From the NCBI GenBank assembly GCA_030622395.1, contig JAUXGF010000074.1, forward strand, positions 1 through 9,137: 9,137 nt of DNA. The letters are read 5' to 3'. Of the stretch, positions 1 to 6,493 are shown piece by piece. How positions within the stretch are numbered: position 1 is the stretch's first letter; every line of letters starts with the position of its first letter. This stretch comes from Calditrichaceae bacterium (GTDB taxonomy: Bacteria > Calditrichota > Calditrichia > Calditrichales > Calditrichaceae). The notes under the pieces are model-generated. The model worked only from the letters and a program-made list of their open reading frames with translations, searched no databases and was not told where the DNA came from. The translations under genes and the position numbers were made by a program.

Positions 1-2
1 AG

Positions 3-911
3 TATCAAGATGTACCGGCTCTTGATCAAATATCTTTTGATATAAAAGAAGGCGAAGTATTTGGTTATATTGGTCCCAATGGCGCGGGAAAAACAACGAC
101 TATTAAAATTCTGGTGGGTTTAATACAAAATTTCCAAGGTGAATATCGTTTTAAAAATAATATGATGCCTGAAAGTATTGCAATCGTTTCTCAAATGCTG
201 GGTTATCTTCCCCAGGGTGTTTCATTTCAAGAATGGCGTACAGTTGATCAGGCTCTGAAAACATTTGGCAAACTGTCCGGTTTAAAAATGGAAGAACTTG
301 AGTATCAGATAGTATCATTACTTGAGCTTTTTGATTTATCAAATGTTAGATATAAAAAAATAGTTAAATTATCCGGCGGTATGGTTCAAAAAGTCGGCTT
401 AACGCAGGCTTTGCTTCACAAGCCTAAATTTTTAGTTTTAGATGAACCATTATCAGGATTAGACCCGGCTAGCAGATATGAAGTTAAAACAATTATAAAA
501 GATTTAAGCCGGAAGGGGACAACGATATTTTTCTCTTCTCACATTTTAAGCGATGTGCAGGATATTGCTGATAGAATTGCTATTATCAAAGATGGACGTA
601 TCTTAAAAATCGGCAGCGCTGATGAATTAAAAGCAGAGTTATCTTCGGCATATACAGTGGAAATTCAACTATCATCTGATTTTGACAATTTTGATGAATT
701 GAAAGCTATACCGGGAATAGATCAAATTGAACAGCCATCCATAAAGAGAATAGTCGTTTGTATTAATAATAATTTTGATGTTGATGAAGTACGCTATCAA
801 ATTCTAAAATATTTAATCAATCACCAAGTTCGAATTCGGAGTTTTGGCAATTTAGAATCCAATTTAGATAAAGTTTACTTAAATTATATTAAAGGAAGTC
901 AAACTCAATGA
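3..911 (+). CDS. ABC-2 type transporter ATP-binding protein (5' partial)
   Basis: This is the ATPase subunit of an ABC exporter; it would hydrolyse ATP on the cytoplasmic face to drive the permease encoded next. The reading frame is open from base 3, so the true start lies before the window; 302 codons are visible. Walker A (GPNGAGKTT) is at 72-98, the Q-loop (GYLPQ) at 201-215, the signature LSGGM at 369-383, Walker B (LVLDEP, Asp-Glu at 441-446), the D-loop SGLDP just after, and the H-loop histidine at 540-542. After about 210 visible residues there is a C-terminal extension of the kind seen in ABC-2 ATPases (DUF4162-like), not membrane spanning. The GTG at 114 is not a start because Walker A lies upstream of it. 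The stop overlaps the permease start by ATGA. It resembles NosF/CcmA-type ATPases in general, but the substrate cannot be told. Confidence 0.95.
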   Translation, partial: YQDVPALDQISFDIKEGEVFGYIGPNGAGKTTTIKILVGLIQNFQGEYRFKNNMMPESIAIVSQMLGYLPQGVSFQEWRTVDQALKTFGKLSGLKMEELEYQIVSLLELFDLSNVRYKKIVKLSGGMVQKVGLTQALLHKPKFLVLDEPLSGLDPASRYEVKTIIKDLSRKGTTIFFSSHILSDVQDIADRIAIIKDGRILKIGSADELKAELSSAYTVEIQLSSDFDNFDELKAIPGIDQIEQPSIKRIVVCINNNFDVDEVRYQILKYLINHQVRIRSFGNLESNLDKVYLNYIKGSQTQ

Positions 912-1567
912 ACTTCTTTTTATTGTTTCGTGATGAATTAACCGGTTTCTACAAATCAAATGTGATGCTCATACTTTGGCTTGGACTGCCTTTACTCGCC
1001 ATCCTATCATTTCTTTTTTTCCCAGCTAATGATGAATTACCTATGAGTTTTATCGCCTCAAGTATTATTTCCGGAATAGGCGGCTTTCTTGCTGCATTGA
1101 TGCTGGCTGTTCATATCATTCATGAAAAAAGCCGTCATGTATATGAATTGTTTTTAATAAGACCAGTTAAAAGAAGTCATATAATCCTTGCAAAGTTTTT
1201 TGCCGTCTTCCTATGCGTTGCCTTAGCGAGCATATTGGCTATATCACTTGGCTTTACAATAGACCACCTTTTTCTGAATCGTTTTTCAGCTCAACTTTTT
1301 AAGAATACGATTGAATCTGTTATTATAAGTTTATCGATTATTGCTATTGAATGCGCAGCCGGAGCTTTGGTGGGTGTATTAGCCTCATCTGTTATCTTTG
1401 GGGTTATACTTGTTGTCATTACACATAATATTGCATCATTAACAGTTTTGCTGCCGATAATGAACAAGGCAACTCATCCCGTGCTAATGGCAGTGTTATC
1501 AGGATTTTTATTAAGCGCCTTTTTTCTAATCACGGCCATACGGGTTTTTCGAAAAAAACAATTTTAG
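908..1567 (+). CDS. ABC-2 type transporter permease
   Basis: This is an integral membrane protein of 219 residues that forms the transmembrane half of the exporter with the preceding ATPase. About six hydrophobic segments are visible: roughly residues 18-40, 47-70, 95-118, 133-155, 158-180 and 190-212. Between the second and third is the cytoplasmic stretch HEKSRHVYELFLIRPVKR, typical of the coupling region of ABC-2 permeases. It ends in a basic tail (RKKQF), consistent with an inside C-terminus. The start overlaps the ATPase stop (ATGA, 908-911) and AAAGGAAG at 891-898 is a plausible ribosome binding site, so the two are translationally coupled. It is shorter than NosY-type permeases as I remember them (about 270 residues), so I do not assign a nos role. 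Family is clear; cargo is unknown. Confidence 0.9.
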   Translation: MNFFLLFRDELTGFYKSNVMLILWLGLPLLAILSFLFFPANDELPMSFIASSIISGIGGFLAALMLAVHIIHEKSRHVYELFLIRPVKRSHIILAKFFAVFLCVALASILAISLGFTIDHLFLNRFSAQLFKNTIESVIISLSIIAIECAAGALVGVLASSVIFGVILVVITHNIASLTVLLPIMNKATHPVLMAVLSGFLLSAFFLITAIRVFRKKQF

Positions 1568-1593
1568 GTTTGTTTTTTATGTACAAAAATATT

Positions 1594-1599
1594 GGGGAG
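1594..1599 (+). promoter_or_regulatory. Ribosome binding site deciding the start at 1604
   Basis: GGGGAG followed by AAAA and ATG. The spacing is short (4 bases), but this is the only purine-rich Shine-Dalgarno match nearby, and it excludes the upstream in-frame TTG at 1592. Confidence 0.6.
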
Positions 1600-1603
1600 A
1601 AAA

Positions 1604-1825
1604 ATGGAAGAAGAAATTAATGGTTTTTATTTAGACGACGGCACTAAAGTAGACCCTGATTTAGTAGCCAAACCATCTCTTTGTATTACCTGTATTAAAG
1701 ATGACGATCCCTCTGAACTCATTCTTTGCACCTTAAACAGAATTGACCAACGGGATGATCCTGAATTTAAATGTTATGCGTATGAACCTAAGCCAGGTAA
1801 ACCGGAAATAACAAATCTCAAATAA
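1604..1825 (+). CDS. Small acidic four-cysteine protein, unknown function
   Basis: I do not recognise this 73-residue protein. It is soluble and acidic, with no signal peptide or membrane segment. Its distinctive feature is four cysteines, C27-x2-C30-x11-C42-x14-C57, in the context PSLCITC ... LILCTL ... FKCYAYEPK. The CxxC plus two spaced cysteines suggests a structural zinc site or another metal centre, which is inference only. The frame is open from a TTG at 1592, but GGGGAG at 1594-1599 lies inside that extension and serves the ATG at 1604, so I chose 1604. It begins 36 bases after the permease stop on the same strand, with no terminator between, so it probably shares the transporter transcript. 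Ordinary codon use and a sensible ribosome binding site make it a real gene rather than a chance frame. Confidence 0.75.
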   Translation: MEEEINGFYLDDGTKVDPDLVAKPSLCITCIKDDDPSELILCTLNRIDQRDDPEFKCYAYEPKPGKPEITNLK

Positions 1826-1861
1826 TAAAATCCAATTGTTTAGGATTCCATTTTTCTCCGT

Positions 1862-1951
1862 TTCGTCAATTCAAAATTTCATACCGCCCCGATGGGGCTT
1901 ACCAGCGTTGGGGGAGTAACTTTTACTATAAACAGTTTGTCCCGCTGGGAC
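1862..1951. repeat. Two-hairpin palindromic repeat (CCCCGATGGGG type)
   Basis: Two small GC-rich hairpins stand out in AT-rich DNA: GCCCC-GAT-GGGGC at 1886-1898 and GTCCC-GCT-GGGAC at 1939-1951, linked by TTTTACTATAAACAGTTTG. The order ATTTCATACCGCCCCGATGGGG, then a CTATAAACA linker, then a xCCCGCTGGGx hairpin resembles a dispersed intergenic repeat that I recall from FCB-group genomes. Only one copy is in the window, so its repeated nature is from memory. The outer limits are approximate. Confidence 0.5.
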
Positions 1952-2238
1952 TAAAGAATTATCCGGCATAACGTTAATGAACCATAGTTTGATCTATATT
2001 CCCTCATATCAGAGTTAATCCCGATAATCGAGATGATACGTTATGACATTGCCCTGAATGATTAACACTGACACAAGAAATTTTCCCAATTTCTAATTCT
2101 CGCACCAGAATCGGTTAATAATTTTTTAACAATTTTTCACGAATTTAACTCATAAGTAACTAAGCCACCGTCTCGATTAACAGGCTGTTGCAGAATACCC
2201 AGAATGTTAAAAGATCCTTAAAATAACATTTTAAAGTG

Positions 2239-2522
2239 GTTTTCGTTCAGGCTACTAAATAGGCTGAAACTTGTAAGCGTTCATTACGTATTTGCGAATA
2301 TTGTTCAATTAATATCCGTTTCAATTTTTAAATATTTTAATTAGTGCCTGAACGAAAACTAGCCAAAACTGTCATTTCGCCGCCCGCCTCAGGCGGGGGC
2401 AGGAAGCGGAGCGTCCAGAGAATCGGGATTTAGCGTTATAAATATTGAAGTTAAAGATTTCTCACCCGATAAATCGGGATTCGAAATGACACAAAAGCGC
2501 TTTTTCGTTCAGGCACTAATTA
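2239..2522. repeat. Nested inverted-repeat module, three arms
   Basis: The motif TTTTCGTTCAGGC occurs three times in alternating orientation: plus at 2240-2252, minus at 2346-2358, plus at 2502-2514. The second and third copies extend to a perfect 21-bp inverted repeat (2338-2358 and 2502-2522), separated by 143 bases. Inside it sits a second element, 2370-2491, bounded by TGTCATTTCG and CGAAATGACA (perfect 10-bp inverted ends). That inner element contains the hairpins CCCGCCT-C-AGGCGGG (2383-2397) and CCCGAT-AA-ATCGGG (2465-2478). No transposase is present, so any mobility would be in trans, as for MITE or REP-like elements. Confidence 0.75.
2370..2491. repeat. Inner MITE-like element with TGTCATTTCG ends
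   Basis: A 122-base segment with perfect 10-bp inverted termini, TGTCATTTCG and CGAAATGACA. Internally it has the order AGCGGAGCG, GAGAATCGGGATTT, then AAAGATTTCTC, a pattern I recall from non-autonomous palindromic repeats common in FCB-group intergenic regions. It lies wholly between the 21-bp arms of the outer repeat, which suggests insertion of one element into another. No target-site duplication is obvious. Confidence 0.6.
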
Positions 2523-2555
2523 GACCTTTGAGGTTTAGGAAAACCTCAAAGGTCT
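2522..2555. repeat. Perfect 15-bp hairpin, repeat or terminator-like
   Basis: AGACCTTTGAGGTTT (2522-2536) and its exact reverse complement (2541-2555) enclose the loop AGGA. The bases after it are only TTG, with no long T-run, so it is a weak candidate for a Rho-independent terminator on the plus strand. The left arm directly abuts the 21-bp arm ending at 2522. Very similar hairpins recur in intergenic regions of several bacterial genomes as I remember them, so a dispersed repeat is the preferred reading. Confidence 0.7.
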
Positions 2556-2586
2556 TTGAATTTGAATATTATATAGAGGGTTTCTA

Positions 2587-2617
2587 TTTGTTAAAATAAA
2601 TTTGTATATTAGTTTAT
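2587..2617 (+). promoter_or_regulatory. Candidate promoter for the protease, Bacteroidota-like
   Basis: TTTG at 2587-2590 is followed after exactly 19 bases by TAGTTTAT (2610-2617), close to the Bacteroidota form TTTG-N19-TAnnTTTG with a mismatch at the last two positions. It lies about 115 bases upstream of the protease start. The region is AT-rich, so chance matches are likely. Confidence 0.35.
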
Positions 2618-2720
2618 GATTTCGATCAATAGTAAAATTTACCGAACGAACGGCTTTTGCCGTATTCATCCCTGAAACATATTTTAATTAATAAAATTTA
2701 TAGTTTACCTGCATTTAAAA

Positions 2721-2726
2721 AAGGAG
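2721..2726 (+). promoter_or_regulatory. Ribosome binding site deciding the protease start
   Basis: AAGGAG followed by TTCAC and the ATG at 2732. This good Shine-Dalgarno match sets the start at 2732 rather than the in-frame TTG at 2657, and places a signal peptide at the very N-terminus. Confidence 0.8.
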
Positions 2727-2731
2727 TTCAC

Positions 2732-5700
2732 ATGAGGTTTATTTTTAGCATTTTTTTATTAGCTGTTTTTTCAATTAGCTTCTTATTTGCCGAATCGCAT
2801 TTAATGCGTTACGCAGACGTTTCTAATAATCACATTGTTTTTACTTATGAAGCGGATCTGTGGTTGGCGCCTATTAGCGGCGGCAAAGCAAAACGTATCA
2901 CTCGTTCCGACGGTTCGGAAATATTCGCCAAGTTTAGTCCCGATGGTTCTAAACTTGCATTTACCGGCAATTATGACGGCGGCAGCAACGTTTACATAAT
3001 GAATATCGACGGCGGAGAGCCGCTACGTTTAACGTATCATTCTGGGCAGGATTTGGTTTTGGATTGGTTTCCCGACGGTAAGTCAATTCTGTTTCGTTCG
3101 CGCCGTGAATATCCATACCGCGCCGATATGATTTACAAAATATCTATTGACGGCGGTATGCCGGAGAAACTGCCGGTTGACCGCGCCGGATTAGCCTCGC
3201 TGTCGCCAGACGGGAAGTCGGTTGCTTATAACCGCGTCTCAAGAGAATTCAGAACATGGAAACGCCATAAGGGCGGCACGGCTCAGGACGTCTGGGTCGG
3301 CAGTTTTGACAAGGGCGACTTTCAACGCGTTACGACTTATGACGGAACCGACAACTTCCCCATGTGGTACAAAAACGCCGTATATTTTACTTCCGACCGC
3401 GCCGACGGCACGCTCAATATTTTTAAATATGACCTAAATACTAAAGACATAACCCAATTAACATTTTACAAAGATTACGATATTAAATATCCGTCATTAG
3501 GCGGAACACATATTGTTTATCAATATCAGGAAACCATTTATCTTTTTGATCTTGAAAATGAGGGACAGAAGCCGGCGTTGGTAAATATTGAAATACCGAG
3601 CGACGGCACATTGACCCGCGAGGGATATATCGACGCAGCTAAATTTACCGGAGCTTTTGGTCTTTCGCCCAAAGGCAAACGAGCCATATTTGATATCCGC
3701 GGCGAAATTATCAATATACCGGTGGATGAAGGCGTTATTTATAATCTGACAAATTCGTCGGCTTCACGCGAAAAGAATCCCGCCTGGTCGCCGGACGGCA
3801 AAATGGTGGTTTTTATATCCGACCGCAGCGGGGAAGAAGAATTATACCTGACCGACCCCAAGGGCAGCGGCGAATGGAAGCAGCTTACAAAAGGCGGCAA
3901 AGGATACCGCATGCAGCCGGTTTGGTCGCCGGACAGCAAATATCTAATCTTCCATGATAAATATATGCAGCTTAATTTAGTCGACGCTAAAAGCGGGAAA
4001 GTAACAAAAGTAGATCAGAGCGATTACGACGACGCCTGGTACCGCTGGGGCATTCAGGATTATTCATGGTCGCCGGACAGCAAATGGATTGTTTATTCAA
4101 AATTAGAACAATCCATGTATGAATCTATTTTTATATATTCTCTCGCTCAAAATAAAAAATACCGCGTAACCAGTGAAATGACTCAGGACTGGAGCCCTTC
4201 ATTCAGCAAAGACGGTAAATATTTGTATTATCTATCCAATCGAACTTATGAGCCGGTTATGGGCGCTGTAGATCAAAATCATATTTTTCTGGATATGGCT
4301 CGTCCTTACATTTTAATTCTTAAAGAGGGCGACCCGTCGCCGTTCATCCCTAAAAATGTTTTTGACGATACAGAAGAGGCTGAGGATGACTCGCGCACTG
4401 AAAACGTAATAATTACATTATCAAATTTTGATAAGCGAACTGTTGCAGCGGGTGTTTCAGCGGGGAACTTATTCAGATTGGAAGCTATTGAGGGTGGTTT
4501 TATCTATTTAAAAAAGACTGAAAAAGAATTCCTTAAATATCAATTTGTCGACGATCAAAACAATGCCGTTAATCTTGATCTTTATAAGTTCGATTTGGAA
4601 GAAGCGGAAGACGAGCTTTTGATGAGCGGAGTCAGTCAGTACCATCTTTCCGCGGACGGCAAAAAATTAATTTATAAAGCGGGCGGGAAATTTGGCGTAG
4701 TGGACGCCGGCGGCAAAGCTAAAGCCGGCGACGGAAAACTTGATTTGGCTAAAGTGCATATCAAGATTGATAAGAAACAGGAATTCCTGCAAATATATAA
4801 TGAAGCCTGGCGTGTGCAGCGCGATTGGTTTTATGATAAGAATATGCACGGCTTAAACTGGGAAAAAACCGGTGAGAAATACCGCAAATTTATCCCTTAT
4901 TGCGGAAGACGTCAGGACGTTAATTATTTAATCGGTGAATTGATTGCCGAATTGAACGCCGGACACACTTACATAGGCGGCGGCGATTATAAACGGGCTG
5001 CAAGAATTTCAACCGCATTATTAGGCGCTGAATTTAGCTGTGAAAATTCCAAATCATATCCCAAAATTAAACGGATCATTCCAACTGATAACTGGGACGA
5101 TCATATTAGATCGCCTTTTTACGAGCCCGGCTGCCCGATCAAAGAAGGCGATTATATCCTGGCAATTGACGGCGTTAAAATCAAGCCCGGCGATAATATT
5201 TATAAATATTTGGAAAATAAAGCCGGACAGGTAATCGAAATCACTTATAACTCCAAAGCGAATTTTAAAACGGCAAAAAAATATCTAACCAAAACGATTC
5301 GATCCGAATATCAACTGCGCTATAATGAATGGAAAACAAATAATACGCAGTATGTTGATAAAGCGACCGATAATCAGGTTGGCTATATCCATTTACCGGG
5401 GATGATGGAAAACGGTTTAATTGAATTTGCCAAAGCTTTTTATCCGCAGTACTATAAAAAAGGGTTGATAATTGACGCGCGTTATAACGGCGGCGGTTTC
5501 ACCAGTAAACAAATTCATGACCGGCTTGAACGCACCTTGAACTCTGTTGTTCAACCCCGTGAAGGTAAACGCAGTAATGTGCCGGAACGAACATTTTACG
5601 GTCACCTGGTTTTGCTGATTAACCGCGACACTGGCTCTGACGGCGAACTTTTTTCTGACGCCTGGAAATTCCGTAAGATGGGGCCGGTTATCGGACAGCG

Positions 5701-5989
5701 CACATGGGGCGGCGCAGTCGGAATTGAACCACATCAAAAATTACTCGACGGCGCAACTACCACGCCGCCGCAATTCGGTGAATACGGCATGGACGGTAAA
5801 TGGATCATCGAAGGACACGGCGTGGATCCCGATATAGAAATCGTTAATATACCGGGGGATGTTCTTAAAGGAAAAGACACTCAGTTGGATAAGGCTATTG
5901 AAGTGATTTTAAATAATATTAAAAACAAACCGATGAGACTGCCTGAAAGACCGGCTTATGAGGATAAGAGCAAGCCGTCTTTGAAGTAA
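2732..5989 (+). CDS. Exported tricorn-like protease, peptidase family S41
   Basis: This large serine peptidase should degrade peptides, probably in the periplasm or outside the cell. The precursor has 1085 residues, close to archaeal tricorn (about 1070). Residues 1-20 form a signal peptide (MRF, hydrophobic core, FLFA/ES cleavage). Two beta-propeller regions follow (about 25-330 and 345-680) with repeated FSPDG, WSPDG and WSPDS blades, then a tricorn C1 domain (about 688-750), a PDZ domain (about 762-845, GDYILAIDGV) and the S41 core. His745 (NAGHTYI), Asn919-Gly-Gly-Gly (oxyanion region), nucleophile Ser969 (GSDGE) and Glu1027 (IIEGHGVDPD) match tricorn His746, Gly918, Ser965 and Glu1023. 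The Ser before the histidine in archaeal tricorn is Gly744 here. An acidic linker (DDTEEAEDDS) lies near residue 550. The gene looks richer in GC than its neighbours and is probably monocistronic. Its stop codon falls in the left end of a repeat. Confidence 0.95.
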   Translation: MRFIFSIFLLAVFSISFLFAESHLMRYADVSNNHIVFTYEADLWLAPISGGKAKRITRSDGSEIFAKFSPDGSKLAFTGNYDGGSNVYIMNIDGGEPLRLTYHSGQDLVLDWFPDGKSILFRSRREYPYRADMIYKISIDGGMPEKLPVDRAGLASLSPDGKSVAYNRVSREFRTWKRHKGGTAQDVWVGSFDKGDFQRVTTYDGTDNFPMWYKNAVYFTSDRADGTLNIFKYDLNTKDITQLTFYKDYDIKYPSLGGTHIVYQYQETIYLFDLENEGQKPALVNIEIPSDGTLTREGYIDAAKFTGAFGLSPKGKRAIFDIRGEIINIPVDEGVIYNLTNSSASREKNPAWSPDGKMVVFISDRSGEEELYLTDPKGSGEWKQLTKGGKGYRMQPVWSPDSKYLIFHDKYMQLNLVDAKSGKVTKVDQSDYDDAWYRWGIQDYSWSPDSKWIVYSKLEQSMYESIFIYSLAQNKKYRVTSEMTQDWSPSFSKDGKYLYYLSNRTYEPVMGAVDQNHIFLDMARPYILILKEGDPSPFIPKNVFDDTEEAEDDSRTENVIITLSNFDKRTVAAGVSAGNLFRLEAIEGGFIYLKKTEKEFLKYQFVDDQNNAVNLDLYKFDLEEAEDELLMSGVSQYHLSADGKKLIYKAGGKFGVVDAGGKAKAGDGKLDLAKVHIKIDKKQEFLQIYNEAWRVQRDWFYDKNMHGLNWEKTGEKYRKFIPYCGRRQDVNYLIGELIAELNAGHTYIGGGDYKRAARISTALLGAEFSCENSKSYPKIKRIIPTDNWDDHIRSPFYEPGCPIKEGDYILAIDGVKIKPGDNIYKYLENKAGQVIEITYNSKANFKTAKKYLTKTIRSEYQLRYNEWKTNNTQYVDKATDNQVGYIHLPGMMENGLIEFAKAFYPQYYKKGLIIDARYNGGGFTSKQIHDRLERTLNSVVQPREGKRSNVPERTFYGHLVLLINRDTGSDGELFSDAWKFRKMGPVIGQRTWGGAVGIEPHQKLLDGATTTPPQFGEYGMDGKWIIEGHGVDPDIEIVNIPGDVLKGKDTQLDKAIEVILNNIKNKPMRLPERPAYEDKSKPSLK

Positions 5990-6123
5990 CTCACCCCCCA
6001 ACCCCCTCTCTTTACAAAAGAGAGGGGAACTTTTCACCGTTTCTTTTTTAAACGAGAAGGGGAATCTGCTGCCCCTGTCTTTCCGGCGGGTGCGGCGCCT
6101 CAAACTGGCGAGGGGATGAGTTA
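5987..6123. repeat. MITE-like palindromic element containing the protease stop
   Basis: The segment starts TAACTCACCCCC and ends GAGGGGATGAGTTA, with perfect 7-bp inverted ends TAACTCA (5987-5993) and TGAGTTA (6117-6123). Just inside the left end is an 11-bp perfect hairpin. The type CTCACCCCC-AACCCCCTCTC resembles a dispersed intergenic repeat known from many genomes (recalled, not searched). Its first three bases are the TAA stop of the protease gene, and the probable terminator lies beyond it, so it may have been inserted into the 3' end of the transcription unit. Confidence 0.6.
6003..6027 (+). repeat. 11-bp perfect hairpin inside the repeat
   Basis: CCCCTCTCTTT (6003-6013) and AAAGAGAGGGG (6017-6027) pair perfectly around the loop ACA, followed by AACTTTTC. 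It begins 13 bases after the protease stop and could stabilise the 3' end of the message or pause transcription, but the T-run is too poor for a confident terminator. Confidence 0.6.
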
Positions 6124-6167
6124 TCCGGCCTCTTTCGTTATCCCGGTGAATCGTGATGGAAATTTAT

Positions 6168-6203
6168 AAAAAGCAGGGTAAGGTAATTATCCTGCTTTTT
6201 TTT
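6168..6203 (+). terminator. Rho-independent terminator of the protease gene
   Basis: AAAAAGCAGGGTAA (6168-6181) pairs with TTATCCTGCTTTTT (6187-6200) through 14 positions including one G-T wobble, around the loop GGTAA. A run of eight T follows on the plus strand (6196-6203, partly in the stem). This is the best terminator in the window. It lies about 180 bases after the protease stop, with the palindromic element between. The A-run on the left arm means it could also act on the opposite strand. Confidence 0.85.
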
Positions 6204-6244
6204 ATTACAACAGGTTAAAACTTTAGTTAATACATTTTTTACTT

Positions 6245-6277
6245 TATAGTCCTGACCTCTAAATATCCGGGACTATA
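6245..6277. promoter_or_regulatory. 8-bp inverted repeat, possible operator
   Basis: TATAGTCC (6245-6252) and GGACTATA (6270-6277) are perfect reverse complements, 17 bases apart. The sequence lies upstream of the promoter candidate for the restriction operon. Controller proteins and some methyltransferases bind such dyads in other restriction-modification systems, but no controller gene is visible, so an operator role is only a possibility. Confidence 0.3.
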
Positions 6278-6358
6278 CAATAAATTAGGGCAGAATTTCA
6301 GGATGGGGAAACAACGCTAATAACGTTAAAGAAGTTTTTAAAAAACAATGGCAGATAT

Positions 6359-6387
6359 TTGAATAATGGCGGGTTATTATATATATT
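6359..6387 (+). promoter_or_regulatory. Candidate promoter of the restriction-modification operon
   Basis: TTGAAT (6359-6364), a spacer of 17 bases, and TATATT (6382-6387) match the vegetative -35 and -10 boxes at 4/6 and 5/6 positions. It would give a leader of about 100 bases before the ATG at 6494. The surrounding AT richness lowers the weight of the match. Confidence 0.45.
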
Positions 6388-6493
6388 ACAAAAAACAAAG
6401 ATGAAGGCGTGGGTTTAATACTATGTTAGCAAGCTTTTGCCATCCTACTCTGAATTTTAACTTCAAACCGAAAGTAAATTAATAGGGATTTTT

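Larger units (their letters stand above)
1826..2731. other. Repeat-rich intergenic region, no convincing gene
   Basis: About 900 bases separate the small cysteine protein from the protease. I see no gene here. It holds three kinds of palindromic sequence, listed separately: a two-hairpin repeat at 1862-1951, a nested inverted-repeat module at 2239-2522, and a perfect 15-bp hairpin at 2522-2555. The stretch 1952-2238 is AT-rich and shows nothing I can name. The last 120 bases carry a promoter candidate and the protease ribosome binding site. A 25-codon minus-strand frame at 2247-2324 reads protein-like but is too short to call. Confidence 0.8.
5990..6493. other. Intergenic region between protease and restriction operon
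   Basis: About 500 bases with no complete gene. From left to right it holds the palindromic element, the protease terminator, an 8-bp inverted repeat (6245-6277), a short open frame that looks like a gene remnant (about 6289-6366), a promoter candidate (6359-6387), and AT-rich leader sequence up to the ribosome binding site AGGGA just before 6494. A 20-codon frame from the ATG at 6423 is too short and lacks a ribosome binding site. Confidence 0.75.

Noticed and set aside
1592..1603. TTG start for the small cysteine protein
   Set aside because: The ribosome binding site GGGGAG lies within this stretch and points to the ATG at 1604.
3..1825. A nosFY-type (nitrous oxide reductase maturation) assignment for the ABC pair
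   Set aside because: The resemblance is general to ABC-2 exporters, the permease is shorter than NosY, and no other nos gene is in view.
1826..1856. AATCC/GGATT stem followed by a T-run as a terminator of the transporter operon
   Set aside because: The stem is only about 5 bp with a long loop and a broken T-run; too weak to call.
2657..2731. N-terminal extension of the protease from the TTG at 2657
   Set aside because: AAGGAG sits inside it, five bases before the ATG at 2732, and the ATG begins a clean signal peptide.
3739..3939. Minus-strand frames across the protease gene, including 4667-4849 and 5417-5737
   Set aside because: They are antisense shadows of strong coding sequence with no ribosome binding site, and their products look low-complexity or mirror the SPDG repeats.
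3785..4090. Repeated TGGTCGCCGGAC at about 3785, 3923 and 4067
   Set aside because: These encode the repeated WSPD blade motif of the beta-propeller, so they are coding repeats rather than a CRISPR array or mobile element.
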